In this document: piece after piece, positions 46,272-54,947 of the stretch
How positions within the stretch are numbered: position 1 is the first letter of the stretch
Layout of the letters: every line of letters starts with the position of its first letter
Source of the DNA: Cyclobacterium plantarum
Lineage (GTDB): Bacteria > Bacteroidota > Bacteroidia > Cytophagales > Cyclobacteriaceae
DNA: 64,000 nucleotides
Direction of reading: 5' to 3'
Assembly (NCBI RefSeq): GCF_011290685.1
Contig: NZ_JAANYN010000006.1
Span: 62,001 to 126,000 of the forward strand
The notes under the pieces: generated by a model
What the model was told of the DNA's origin: nothing
The model's input: only the letters and a program-made list of their open reading frames with translations
Database searches by the model: none
Translations under genes and position numbers: made by a program

Positions 46272-47945
46272 ATGCACAACTATGTATTGGGAGTAGATTT
46301 CGGAACAGACTCGGTGAGGGCTTTGCTGGTCAATTCACAAAATGGAGAAACTGTCAGCAGTGAAGTATTTGCATACCCGCGGTGGAAAAACGGGAAATAT
46401 TGCGATCCCTCAAAAAACCAATTCCGCCAACATCCCAAGGATCATTTGGAAGGTTTGGCATTTACGGTAAATGCAGTAATCAAAAACAGTGGTATTCCAA
46501 AGGAGCAAATCAAGGGGATTTGTGTGGATACCACAGGTTCCTCTCCCCTGCCTGTTGATAGGGAAGGCCGGCCACTGGCCCTGTCTGCCCCATTTGCCGA
46601 CAATCCAAATGCACAAATGATTTTATGGAAAGACCACACCGCAGTGGCAGAGGCAGAGGAAATTAACCAATTGGCGAGAACATGGGGGGGAATAGATTTC
46701 ACCAAATTTGAAGGCGGAATTTATTCCTCGGAATGGTTTTGGGCCAAAATCCTGCACATTGTCAGGAAAGATCCTGAGGTAGCTGCGGCAGCGTTTTCCT
46801 GGATGGAACATTGCGATTATATGACTTTCGAATTGACGGGAGGAAAAGATTTATTAAACTTTAAAAGAAGTCGCTGCGCCGCAGGACACAAAGCACTCTG
46901 GCATGAAAGCTGGGGAGGCTTACCCGATGCCAGGTTTTTGGAAAAACTGGATCCAAGATTGGCTACCTTGAAAAGCCAATTATACAAAGACACCTTTACC
47001 TCAGACATACCTGCAGGTTCACTTTCCAGAGAATGGGCAGATAAATTGGGACTGGTGCCTGGAATGACCGTTGCTGTTGGCACTTTCGATGCACATGCCG
47101 GGGCTGTGGGAGGAGAAGTTTCAGATGGCACCCTGGTCAAGGTAATGGGGACATCTACCTGTGACATCATGGTTAGTTCTTATGCTTCTCTGAAGGACAA
47201 AACAGTCAGGGGTATCTGTGGACAGGTGGATGGTTCGGTGCTACCAGGTAAAATAGGTCTTGAAGCAGGCCAGTCGGGGTTTGGAGATGTGTTGGCCTGG
47301 TTTGTTGAACTGATCCAAAAACCGGTAATGGAAACCCTTTCTGAGGCTTCCCTGAGTTCCGGCGACCTTACAGAAATCCGCCATATTCTGGAGGAAAAAT
47401 TAATCCTGACTCTTTCCAAACAGGCTGAGAAAATTTCCCCTGAACAGACCCGGGTATTGGCCCTTGACTGGATCAATGGCAGGCGAACCCCCGATGCCAA
47501 CCAAAACCTGAAAGGGGCGCTTTCAGGCTTGGACATGGGAACTGATGCTGCCAGGGTTTACAAAGCATTGGTGGAATCCATATGTTATGGTTCCAAAAGA
47601 ATCATTGAAAGATTTAGAGAGGAAGGGGTACAGATAGACCAGGTCATAGGCCTGGGAGGGGTGGCAAAAAAATCAACCCTTGTCATGCAGACCATGGCAG
47701 ATGTGCTAAATATGCCAATAAAAATAGCCAAATCAGAGCAGGCTCCGGCACTTGGAGCCGCCATTTACGCAGCTACAGCCGCAGGTATCCATCACAATGT
47801 AGCTGACGCTATTTTAAAAATGGGTAATGGCTTTGATCAGGTATATAAACCCTCTCCGGACAATGTGGAAATATACCGAAGAAAATACCAGGAATATATA
47901 AAACTCGGGGATTTTATAGAATCCAAAACAGGTCCTTCTGACTGA
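46272..47945 (+). CDS. araB: Ribulokinase
   Basis: 557 residues, the normal length. The FGGY kinase fold begins GVDFGTDSVRALLV; the N-terminal domain has the ribulokinase-specific SPLPVDREGRPLAL and WKDHTAVAEAEEIN; the C-terminal domain has KVMGTSTCDIM and QVIGLGGVAKKS, the ATP-site segments. It phosphorylates L-ribulose at O5 in arabinose catabolism. araA and araD are not in the window, so the pathway must be completed elsewhere or this kinase serves another ketopentose. A terminator follows 36 bases after the stop. Confidence 0.9.
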   Translation: MHNYVLGVDFGTDSVRALLVNSQNGETVSSEVFAYPRWKNGKYCDPSKNQFRQHPKDHLEGLAFTVNAVIKNSGIPKEQIKGICVDTTGSSPLPVDREGRPLALSAPFADNPNAQMILWKDHTAVAEAEEINQLARTWGGIDFTKFEGGIYSSEWFWAKILHIVRKDPEVAAAAFSWMEHCDYMTFELTGGKDLLNFKRSRCAAGHKALWHESWGGLPDARFLEKLDPRLATLKSQLYKDTFTSDIPAGSLSREWADKLGLVPGMTVAVGTFDAHAGAVGGEVSDGTLVKVMGTSTCDIMVSSYASLKDKTVRGICGQVDGSVLPGKIGLEAGQSGFGDVLAWFVELIQKPVMETLSEASLSSGDLTEIRHILEEKLILTLSKQAEKISPEQTRVLALDWINGRRTPDANQNLKGALSGLDMGTDAARVYKALVESICYGSKRIIERFREEGVQIDQVIGLGGVAKKSTLVMQTMADVLNMPIKIAKSEQAPALGAAIYAATAAGIHHNVADAILKMGNGFDQVYKPSPDNVEIYRRKYQEYIKLGDFIESKTGPSD

Positions 47946-48269
47946 TCAATCCCCTACACTCGTTTACGGTATCCAACAACTGGCAATCAATTTTGATTGC
48001 CTTTTTTATTTAAACTAATGGATGAGTACTTCAATTTCCTTATTCCACTTATCCTCAATAAGATAAGTTTTTTCATTTCCAGGCAATTTACTTGGAAATC
48101 CTTTTGAAATTCACTAACATTAATCCATTATTATCCGCATGAATGCAAACAAAAATTTATTATGAAGGTTAAATAGTAGTTGACAAACAAATATTTTTAT
48201 TGACGATTTTATTTTGTGTTGTTAACTCAAAATTCGTTTATATCACCAACACTAACAAAACAAATCTGT
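47946..48269. other. Intergenic region after araB
   Basis: About 320 bases. It contains the araB terminator at 47982-48010 and, beyond about 48100, an AT-rich leader for the DUF4136 gene. No ORF or RNA gene recognised. Confidence 0.5.
47982..48010 (+). terminator. Rho-independent terminator of araB
   Basis: GGCAATCAA (47982-47990) and TTGATTGCC (47993-48001) form a perfect 9-bp stem, followed by TTTTTTATTT. Confidence 0.88.
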
Positions 48270-48851
48270 ATGAAAATTATCAATTACTTCATCTTTGTTT
48301 TGCTGATCGTAAATTCAGCTTGCCTATCCCAAAGAGACTTCGTTGCCGAATACGACTACAACTATAAAGGTGCTTTCAAGAAGTACAAAACCTTTGGCTT
48401 TGTGGAAGAAGAGGGAAAGGATGAGGCTGATTTTACAGGCATTATAGAAAAATCCATCACTTCAAGACTTGGATCACAGGGTTTTAGGCAGAAAGAAAAT
48501 AACCCTGATTTGCTCATCATTCACAAACTATACATGAGTGAAGTTCGGTACAGAGGCTACAATCAACCCAATTTCGATTATTGGCTCAAAAAGCAGGGCA
48601 TAGAATTGGTTGAAGAATCGGTATTGGATAGTCTGGAAAGACAAAAGAAAGGTGAAAATTACAATGCTGTAAAATATACTCAAAACGATGGTATGCTTGT
48701 TGTTTTGGTAATTGATCACAAGAAAGGCAATACCATCTGGCAGGGTTATACATCCGCCTATTTTGACTATGCTTCTCCAAACATTCACATTGATCTCACC
48801 AGAGCAACTTACAAGGTTATGGACCAATTTAAAATCCTTACCAGAAATTAA
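48270..48851 (+). CDS. DUF4136-family lipoprotein
   Basis: 193 residues from the ATG at 48270, which gives an SPII signal (VNSAC, Cys17); an in-frame GTG at 48216 is not needed. The domain begins DYNYKGAFKKYKTFGFVEEE, the usual DUF4136 start (a Tyr/Phe-rich strand around the expected modification-free core), and ends in HIDLTRATYKVMDQFKI. DUF4136 proteins are abundant envelope lipoproteins of unknown function. The gene is monocistronic with a strong terminator. Confidence 0.85.
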   Translation: MKIINYFIFVLLIVNSACLSQRDFVAEYDYNYKGAFKKYKTFGFVEEEGKDEADFTGIIEKSITSRLGSQGFRQKENNPDLLIIHKLYMSEVRYRGYNQPNFDYWLKKQGIELVEESVLDSLERQKKGENYNAVKYTQNDGMLVVLVIDHKKGNTIWQGYTSAYFDYASPNIHIDLTRATYKVMDQFKILTRN

Positions 48852-48870
48852 AAACTCTCATCATTCCATA

Positions 48871-48911
48871 AACGCGTTCATCAAATGAAGTTGATGGACG
48901 CGTTTTTTTTT
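48871..48911 (+). terminator. Rho-independent terminator of the DUF4136 gene
   Basis: AACGCGTTCATCAA (48871-48884) pairs with TTGATGGACGCGTT (48891-48904), with one G-T wobble and a 6-nt loop, followed by eight or nine T. Confidence 0.92.
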
Positions 48912-48974
48912 ATTCATCCAATGAATTGAGCAGGGCAGACCAATGATCTCCTGTACAATATGTACCTTTGTGGA

Positions 48975-50300
48975 ATGAATACACCTTCAAACCCCAATTT
49001 TGAGTCCTTCCTTGACAAGCTGCCTTTTGATACCTTTAATGCCATGCAGTTGGATTTTATGGAAAAATCCCTGGGCAATAAGCCCTTAATGCTGCTCGCA
49101 CCTACAGGATCCGGCAAGACATTGGCTTACCTTATCCCCCTTGCCCGTCATCTACAGGAGCATTATCCCCATTCCCGGGGATTGATTATCGTACCTTCCA
49201 GGGAGTTGGCCTTGCAAATTGAGCAGGTATTCAAATCACTGAAAACAGGCTTAAATGCATGCACCTGTTATGGTGGACATGCATTTAAAACTGAAGCAAA
49301 CAGGTTAAAAGAAAATCCTGCATTGGTCATCGGTACTCCCGGACGACTATCCGAGCATGTACAGATTGGAAATTTGGCCATCCCAGATTTAAAAATTGTT
49401 GTGTTGGATGAGTTTGACAAATCTTTACAATTTGGTTTTCATGAACAGTTGAAGGTTATTTTCGGTGCCCTGGACGGAAAACAAAAATACCAACTTACCT
49501 CAGCAACAAAGTTGGAAAGCCTTCCTGATTTTTTACCCTTTAGCGAATGTGAAACCCTGGATTATTTAAAAGAAAACGCTGGAAGCAAGCTGGATCTTAA
49601 ATTAGTAAGAACATCCAGCGTAGAAAAAGTAGAGACCCTCATGCGCCTGCTGGCTGGTTTTGAACAGGAAAGCAGCCTGGTTTTCTGTAACCACAGGGAG
49701 GCGGTAAACAGGATCAGCACCCTTTTGACAGCGTACCATTTCCCCCATGGTATTCTTCATGGGGGAATGGAGCAAATAGACAGAGAAAAAAACCTCTTTC
49801 AATTCAGAAGTGGCACGCAAAAACTACTGATCGCCACCGATCTGGCCTCAAGAGGCCTGGATATACCGGAGATCAAACATGTGGTACATTACCAACTGCC
49901 CCCTCAAAAAAATGCTTTCATTCACAGAAATGGCCGAACTGCCAGAATGTTTGCTACAGGACAAAGTTATCTGATATTGGCCCATGATGAATCTCTTCCT
50001 GATTACCTGGAAAAAGAACTCCCTGAACATCAGGTACCTGATGCATTCAAAGTCCCTGAAACCTCTTCATTGGCATGTCTGTATATCAGTGCGGGCAAAA
50101 AAGACAAAATCAGTAAGGGAGATGTGGTAGGATTTTTCACAAAAAAAGGGGGCTTGGATGGAAGTGATATTGGTTTGATCAGCATTCTGGATTCAGCTAC
50201 CTATGTGGCCATTCCAAAAGACAAGGTCCAGGAACTTCTCAAACTAACATCAAAAGAAAAATTGAAGAAAATTAAGGTTAAAGTAGCCCTTGCCAATTAA
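48975..50300 (+). CDS. DEAD-box-family RNA helicase with DbpA-type RNA-binding domain and DEFD motif II
   Basis: 441 residues from the ATG at 48975 (MNTPSNPNF; an ATG 5 codons upstream is in frame). Motif I is APTGSGKT, motif Ia PSRELALQ, motif II is DEFD (145-148) instead of DEAD, motif III SAT, and motif VI HRNGRTAR. The C-terminus (about 365-441, CLYISAGKKDKISKGDVVGF and VGFFTKKGGLDGSDIG) matches the DbpA RNA-binding domain, which in E. coli targets hairpin 92 of 23S rRNA. A role in late large-subunit assembly is therefore likely (inference). DEFD keeps the Asp and Glu that bind magnesium and water, so ATPase activity should remain. A second, ordinary DEAD helicase lies at 53773-54906. Confidence 0.9.
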   Translation: MNTPSNPNFESFLDKLPFDTFNAMQLDFMEKSLGNKPLMLLAPTGSGKTLAYLIPLARHLQEHYPHSRGLIIVPSRELALQIEQVFKSLKTGLNACTCYGGHAFKTEANRLKENPALVIGTPGRLSEHVQIGNLAIPDLKIVVLDEFDKSLQFGFHEQLKVIFGALDGKQKYQLTSATKLESLPDFLPFSECETLDYLKENAGSKLDLKLVRTSSVEKVETLMRLLAGFEQESSLVFCNHREAVNRISTLLTAYHFPHGILHGGMEQIDREKNLFQFRSGTQKLLIATDLASRGLDIPEIKHVVHYQLPPQKNAFIHRNGRTARMFATGQSYLILAHDESLPDYLEKELPEHQVPDAFKVPETSSLACLYISAGKKDKISKGDVVGFFTKKGGLDGSDIGLISILDSATYVAIPKDKVQELLKLTSKEKLKKIKVKVALAN

Positions 50301-50370
50301 TTCAGGAGAGAAAAAATGGCTATTATGGTATCATCTCAGATCCAACCTGCCAATGCAGTAAATCCATATC

Positions 50371-51228
50371 TCAAGTTTTGTTCTTCACCTCGACATCTTC
50401 TTCCCAACCAGTTTGTTTCAATGCAGGGTCATTTTCCTTTTTAAGGAAATCCGCCTGAGAGAGGGGCGCAGCATCCCAGTTTAAAATGGCATCATCAGGA
50501 ACCATTTCTATGGGTTTTTTCCATGCGGTAGAAGTTTCGTTATAGGCTATATTCGATTGGGAATTGAAACAAGAAATAATAGACCACCTGGGTGCATCGG
50601 ACAGGTTGGCTGCTGAACGGTGGAGTAAATTGGGATGAAAAAACAAAGCATCCCCCGGATCAATCTCGCAATAAACCAGGTCCATTGTTTTTAAGGCATT
50701 GTCGACCATCACCATATCGGCACCTACCTGCTCACCGGCAAACCCATGGTTTACCCTTCCGATCTTATGGGAGCCTTTGATCACCTGCAAGCATCCGTTC
50801 TCCTTGTTGGCCGGTGTCAGGGCCACCATTACACTAAGCAGTTGGTCCGGGTACATAAACTGATTTTTATACCAATAGCCATAATCCTGGTGCCATTCCC
50901 AGGCTCCACCTACCTTGGGTTCCTTCTGCATTAACTTGGAATGAAAATGACAAACCGGAGCATCACTGTCCAATAGCTGCCCTACACAGTTAACCATTTT
51001 TTCGCTTCTGGTAAGGTAACCGAACACATCATTTCCCGGGTTAAACCAAAGAGATAACCTTGTTTTCTTTCCGGATTGGTCATTGAGGTCCATGGCATTT
51101 TTCTGCATGGCATCATCTTGAACAGCCACCCGGTACATCCTTTCGGTTTCTGCCTCACTGCAAAACCCCCTGACCAATACATAACCATCCTTATGGTATT
51201 GTTTGAGTTGATTTGTATTTAATTTCAT
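50371..51228 (-). CDS. Phytanoyl-CoA dioxygenase (PhyH)-family Fe(II)/2-oxoglutarate oxygenase
   Basis: 285 residues from the ATG at 51228 (MKLNTNQLKQYHKDGY); an ATG 20 codons upstream would add a hydrophobic segment untypical of the family. Iron ligands are His113 and Asp115 (EWHQDYGYWY) and His203 (FFHPNLLHRSAANLS), with the following Arg for 2-oxoglutarate. GCLQVIKGSHKIG is the usual core strand. It hydroxylates an unknown small molecule in the cytoplasm. It is convergent with the helicase gene and divergent from the esterase gene. Confidence 0.92.
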   Translation of the reverse strand: MKLNTNQLKQYHKDGYVLVRGFCSEAETERMYRVAVQDDAMQKNAMDLNDQSGKKTRLSLWFNPGNDVFGYLTRSEKMVNCVGQLLDSDAPVCHFHSKLMQKEPKVGGAWEWHQDYGYWYKNQFMYPDQLLSVMVALTPANKENGCLQVIKGSHKIGRVNHGFAGEQVGADMVMVDNALKTMDLVYCEIDPGDALFFHPNLLHRSAANLSDAPRWSIISCFNSQSNIAYNETSTAWKKPIEMVPDDAILNWDAAPLSQADFLKKENDPALKQTGWEEDVEVKNKT

Positions 51229-51456
51229 CACAGGTTTAAGGTAAGGGGAAAAAATGAAAATAAAAAGCAGGGAGATTAGAATACACAATCAAATTTTCTC
51301 CTGAAACCCATGAATTTTTTTGGTAATCCAACCCTTATCAGCTATTTTTTCCTTAGTTTAAAGCAGTAATTATTCCAAATTAACCAAAAGTAAACCTACT
51401 GCCGAAACAAACTGTTTTGTGATCAGCAAAAATTCTTTTATAACCAGGCCTTTATT

Positions 51457-53469
51457 ATGGTATCCGATTCGACAAAAAACTACATATACCTTGCTTTAAT
51501 GCTGATAGCCAGCTTTTGCTGTCGGCCGGTTTCCGGACAGCAAACCCGGCAAGCAAACAATATCCTCTACTATTTGCATGGTGAAGCTGCAGCAATCACC
51601 AATAATTTCTCCCCTGAGGATATTTCTCCCGATGAATGGAAAAAACTAAGGCCGGAGTATTACCATCAGTTCATTGAAATGATGGGCTTCTCTATGGATA
51701 AAATAAGAACCCCTCCAACAGTAACCCTCACAGGTACCGTGCAGGAAGATGGCTATAAAATAGAGAAATTTTATTACGCTTCTTCCCCCGGTCTGTATGT
51801 GCCGGGCAACTTGTATATTCCAGACGGCATCCAAAGCCCACGGCCAGCTGTCCTTTATCTTTGTGGCCATGCACACGGACAAAAAGCCCACTACCAGGCA
51901 CATGCCAGGCGACTTGCCGAACTGGGCTTTGTAGTTTTGATTTTTGACACCCTGCAGTTTGGGGAGGTTTGGGGCCACCATTGGGGGCCATACAATCAGG
52001 GCTGGTTTCACTGGTATTCCAGAGGATATAATCCTGCCGCTGTGGAACTGTGGAATGCCATCAGGGGCCTGGACTATCTCTCCACTAGAAAAGAGGTGGA
52101 TATGGATAATATTGGCGTAACGGGCATTTCTGGTGGGGGCTCGCAAAGTTGGTACATGGCCGCAGCAGATCCCAGGATCAAAGCCGCTGCACCGGTTTGT
52201 GGAGCAGGCACCCTTGATTCTCAGGTAGGAGAAAGAAGGATTGACGGACATTGTGATTGTATGATGCCTAACAATGGCTTTCAAATTGGTTTTCAGGAAA
52301 TTGGTGCTCTGATCGCACCCAGGGCACTTTTGATTGCACAATCGGATCAGGACGAACTTTACGGGATGGCCTCTACCCGGGATTTTTACCAAAAACTTTC
52401 CGATTTTTATACCCAATTTGAAGCTGGGGATAACGTTTCTCTGGTGGCCACACCGGGAGGGCATTCCTATCATGAGACATCGAGAAAAGCAATATTTTCA
52501 TTTTTTTTACATCACCTGATGGGGAAAAACATACCTCCCCAGCAATTGGAGGATATTGAATCAAATCCATCAAAATTACTTCCCGAAGAGCGGCTTAAGG
52601 TGTACGGCGAATCCCCTCCTGATGGGGACCTTACCCCAGTCATTCAGGATCACTTCATTGAAATGCCTTCTCCTCCGACGATTACTGATGAAGAAGACCT
52701 GAAAAAATTACGGCGTAAAGTAAAAGATTACCTGCTTACAAGAACTTTCGGTGCCTTTCCAAAGGAACCCACAGCCTTGGACGGCAAAAAAATCTATCAA
52801 ACTGCGGACCTGGCCCCCTTTGGCAACAGCACTTTTTCTTTTACCAGCGAAAAAGGCTGGCGGCTGAAGCTAAACGTATTTTACCGAAAGCCTCCTGAGG
52901 AAAAGCATCCCCTGGTAATCATCCTCAGAAGCCCCGGTGAAGAACGCTGGGATAGTGAAGGCTTTGCTCAGAAAGTGGCCAAGGGCCAAAATGTGGCTTA
53001 CCTCGAAGTAAGAGGAACGGGAGAGGTTGGTTGGGCTCCGGAATTGAACTGGCATGTGAGGAGAGCGGCAGCATGGACAGGAAGGACAATTGCTTCCATG
53101 CAAGTGTATGATGCGTTCAGAGCACTTACTTTTGCCAGAACTCTTCCCGGAGTGGACCCTGAGAAAATCAGTATTGCAGCCAGAGATGGAATGACTGCAA
53201 TAGCTCTATATGCCGCATTTTTGGATGAGCAATGTGAGGAGGTTATTCTTCAAAATCCACCTGGTACACATGATCAGCCCAGCCCTAAAAGCGGACGTGA
53301 TTTTCCACTTGAAATGTTAAATGTATTGCGCATCACTGATTTGTATCAGCTTCCTGCCCTTATATCCCCGACCAGGGTAGTATTTGAAGGAGAGGTTCCC
53401 GAAGCATTCAATTGGTCCAGGGAAATACTTGAAAAAACAGGAAGACCACCTTTTACCATGCCTGGTTAA
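51457..53469 (+). CDS. Exported acetyl-xylan-esterase-like protein with two alpha/beta-hydrolase domains
   Basis: 670 residues with a signal peptide (about 1-27, ending SGQQ). The first alpha/beta-hydrolase domain (about 30-365) has the nucleophile elbow GISGGG with Ser225, and Asp297 (AQSDQDELYG) and His336 (GGHSYHE) as the likely triad; this is the acetyl-xylan-esterase/dienelactone-hydrolase-like group of exported enzymes. A second alpha/beta-hydrolase-like domain (about 430-670) keeps the strand-turn-helix after VDPEKISIAARDGM, but Asp577 occupies the nucleophile position. Probable role: removal of acetyl or other acyl groups from glycans in the periplasm. It is monocistronic. Confidence 0.85.
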   Translation: MVSDSTKNYIYLALMLIASFCCRPVSGQQTRQANNILYYLHGEAAAITNNFSPEDISPDEWKKLRPEYYHQFIEMMGFSMDKIRTPPTVTLTGTVQEDGYKIEKFYYASSPGLYVPGNLYIPDGIQSPRPAVLYLCGHAHGQKAHYQAHARRLAELGFVVLIFDTLQFGEVWGHHWGPYNQGWFHWYSRGYNPAAVELWNAIRGLDYLSTRKEVDMDNIGVTGISGGGSQSWYMAAADPRIKAAAPVCGAGTLDSQVGERRIDGHCDCMMPNNGFQIGFQEIGALIAPRALLIAQSDQDELYGMASTRDFYQKLSDFYTQFEAGDNVSLVATPGGHSYHETSRKAIFSFFLHHLMGKNIPPQQLEDIESNPSKLLPEERLKVYGESPPDGDLTPVIQDHFIEMPSPPTITDEEDLKKLRRKVKDYLLTRTFGAFPKEPTALDGKKIYQTADLAPFGNSTFSFTSEKGWRLKLNVFYRKPPEEKHPLVIILRSPGEERWDSEGFAQKVAKGQNVAYLEVRGTGEVGWAPELNWHVRRAAAWTGRTIASMQVYDAFRALTFARTLPGVDPEKISIAARDGMTAIALYAAFLDEQCEEVILQNPPGTHDQPSPKSGRDFPLEMLNVLRITDLYQLPALISPTRVVFEGEVPEAFNWSREILEKTGRPPFTMPG

Positions 53470-53772
53470 AGCCTTTCAAGCTTTTTAGGCACCATTTTTT
53501 ATCTTGATTTCAATCCTTTTTCAGAAAAAAATCGATTTTCGAAAAGGCACAAATCAGGAGGACAATAGTGCTTTTCAGCCTATGGAATCACATTCATTCA
53601 AATAAAATCATAAATTGCAAAAAGAAAAATTTTTCGATCGATCCTTGTGCCTTACAGTTTTCTATTTGTGTGACCGAAACCTGTTTGGAACTGCTTATTA
53701 TTCCTAAAAACTTTCTGCCTCCGTTGGATTGAACTCAGGGTGTTTATGGTATAGGAAATGATATTGGAGCAT
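53470..53772. other. Intergenic region between converging esterase and helicase genes
   Basis: About 300 bases. No ORF, clear terminator hairpin or RNA gene was recognised. Confidence 0.4.
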
Positions 53773-54906
53773 TTAAAAGCCCAGGTTGGCCGGGTCAATC
53801 AACTCAACATTCCTTTTCATTTTTTTCTGAATGATTTTAAAATGGTGTTCATCCTCCTCAGAAATCAGGGAAATGGCCTCTCCCGAGGAACCAGCCCTGC
53901 CAGTTCGACCAATCCGATGGATATAGTCCTTCGGGGATCTGGGAAGTTCATAATTCACTACATGGGGCAAAAATTGGATATCAATACCACGAGCCGCCAA
54001 ATCCGTGGCCACCAAAACCCTGAGCCTTCCTTCCTTGAACAGGTTTAAGGCTCCTGTCCTAGCTCCCTGGCTTTTGTCACCATGAAAAGACTGTGCCTGA
54101 ATACCGTGTTTTTTTAATTTTGCGGCCAGGTTATCTGCCGCCCTTTTTGAGGCTGTAAATACCAGCACTTGTTGCCAATTCCCTTCCTGAATCAAAAACC
54201 TCAATAAAGGCCCTTTATTTTCCCTTGCCACCCTATAAGCAGACTGGGTGATCAGTTCCGGGGTTATTTTATCCTGTTCTATTTCTATTCTAACCGGCTG
54301 GTGTAGCATCCTGGCCATCAACATTTCCACAGGCTCTTCCATGGTAGCAGAGAAGAGGATATTTTGCCTTTTCGCGGGTAAGGTGGAAAGGATTTCATTC
54401 ACTTCCTCTTTAAACCCAAGGTTGAGCATCTTATCGGCCTCATCCAATACCAATATTTTCAATTCCGAGAGATCCACTGCATTTTTTGACAAGAGGTCCA
54501 GCAATCGTCCCGGGGTGCCAATCAAAACCTCTGTACCATATATGTCCATCATCTGAGGATTAATGGAAACACCACCATACACAGCGAGTGTTTTTACTTT
54601 TCTGGGTAAAAATTCACTGAAGCCCCTCATCGTTTCCTCCACCTGGCTGGCGAGTTCCCGGGTGGGGACAAGTACCAATACCGGCATGATCCGGCTTTTT
54701 ACAAAGGGCCAATTCTGGAACATTTCCAAAAGAGGAAGCACATAAGCTGCTGTTTTGCCTGAACCCGTCGGCGCCAGGGCCATTACATCTTTCTTTTTTA
54801 AGATTGCAGGTATGGCTTTGACCTGAACGGGGTAGGCCTCCAGGTATTTGGCATTGTTAACCGCCTCCAGGATTTTTGATGAAAGTCCAAGATCAGAAAA
54901 GTTCAT
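53773..54906 (-). CDS. DEAD-box RNA helicase, minimal core
   Basis: 377 residues, a core with no added C-terminal RNA-binding domain. Motifs: APTGSGKT (45-52), PTRELASQ (81-88), TPGR, DEAD (155-158), SAT, and HRIGRTGR. RhlE-like proteins of this size remodel RNA in ribosome assembly or decay. Unlike the helicase at 48975-50300 it has the standard DEAD motif. The next gene upstream on the same strand is the glucan phosphorylase, 41 bases away. Confidence 0.93.
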   Translation of the reverse strand: MNFSDLGLSSKILEAVNNAKYLEAYPVQVKAIPAILKKKDVMALAPTGSGKTAAYVLPLLEMFQNWPFVKSRIMPVLVLVPTRELASQVEETMRGFSEFLPRKVKTLAVYGGVSINPQMMDIYGTEVLIGTPGRLLDLLSKNAVDLSELKILVLDEADKMLNLGFKEEVNEILSTLPAKRQNILFSATMEEPVEMLMARMLHQPVRIEIEQDKITPELITQSAYRVARENKGPLLRFLIQEGNWQQVLVFTASKRAADNLAAKLKKHGIQAQSFHGDKSQGARTGALNLFKEGRLRVLVATDLAARGIDIQFLPHVVNYELPRSPKDYIHRIGRTGRAGSSGEAISLISEEDEHHFKIIQKKMKRNVELIDPANLGF

Positions 54907-54947
54907 AACCTTATTTTTTGATCAAAGGTAATGTTTTTTGACTTCTC

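Noticed and set aside
51646-52473. 275-codon open frame on the minus strand
   Set aside because: Antisense to the esterase gene, with a low-complexity, Cys/His/Pro-rich translation and no signal or domain.
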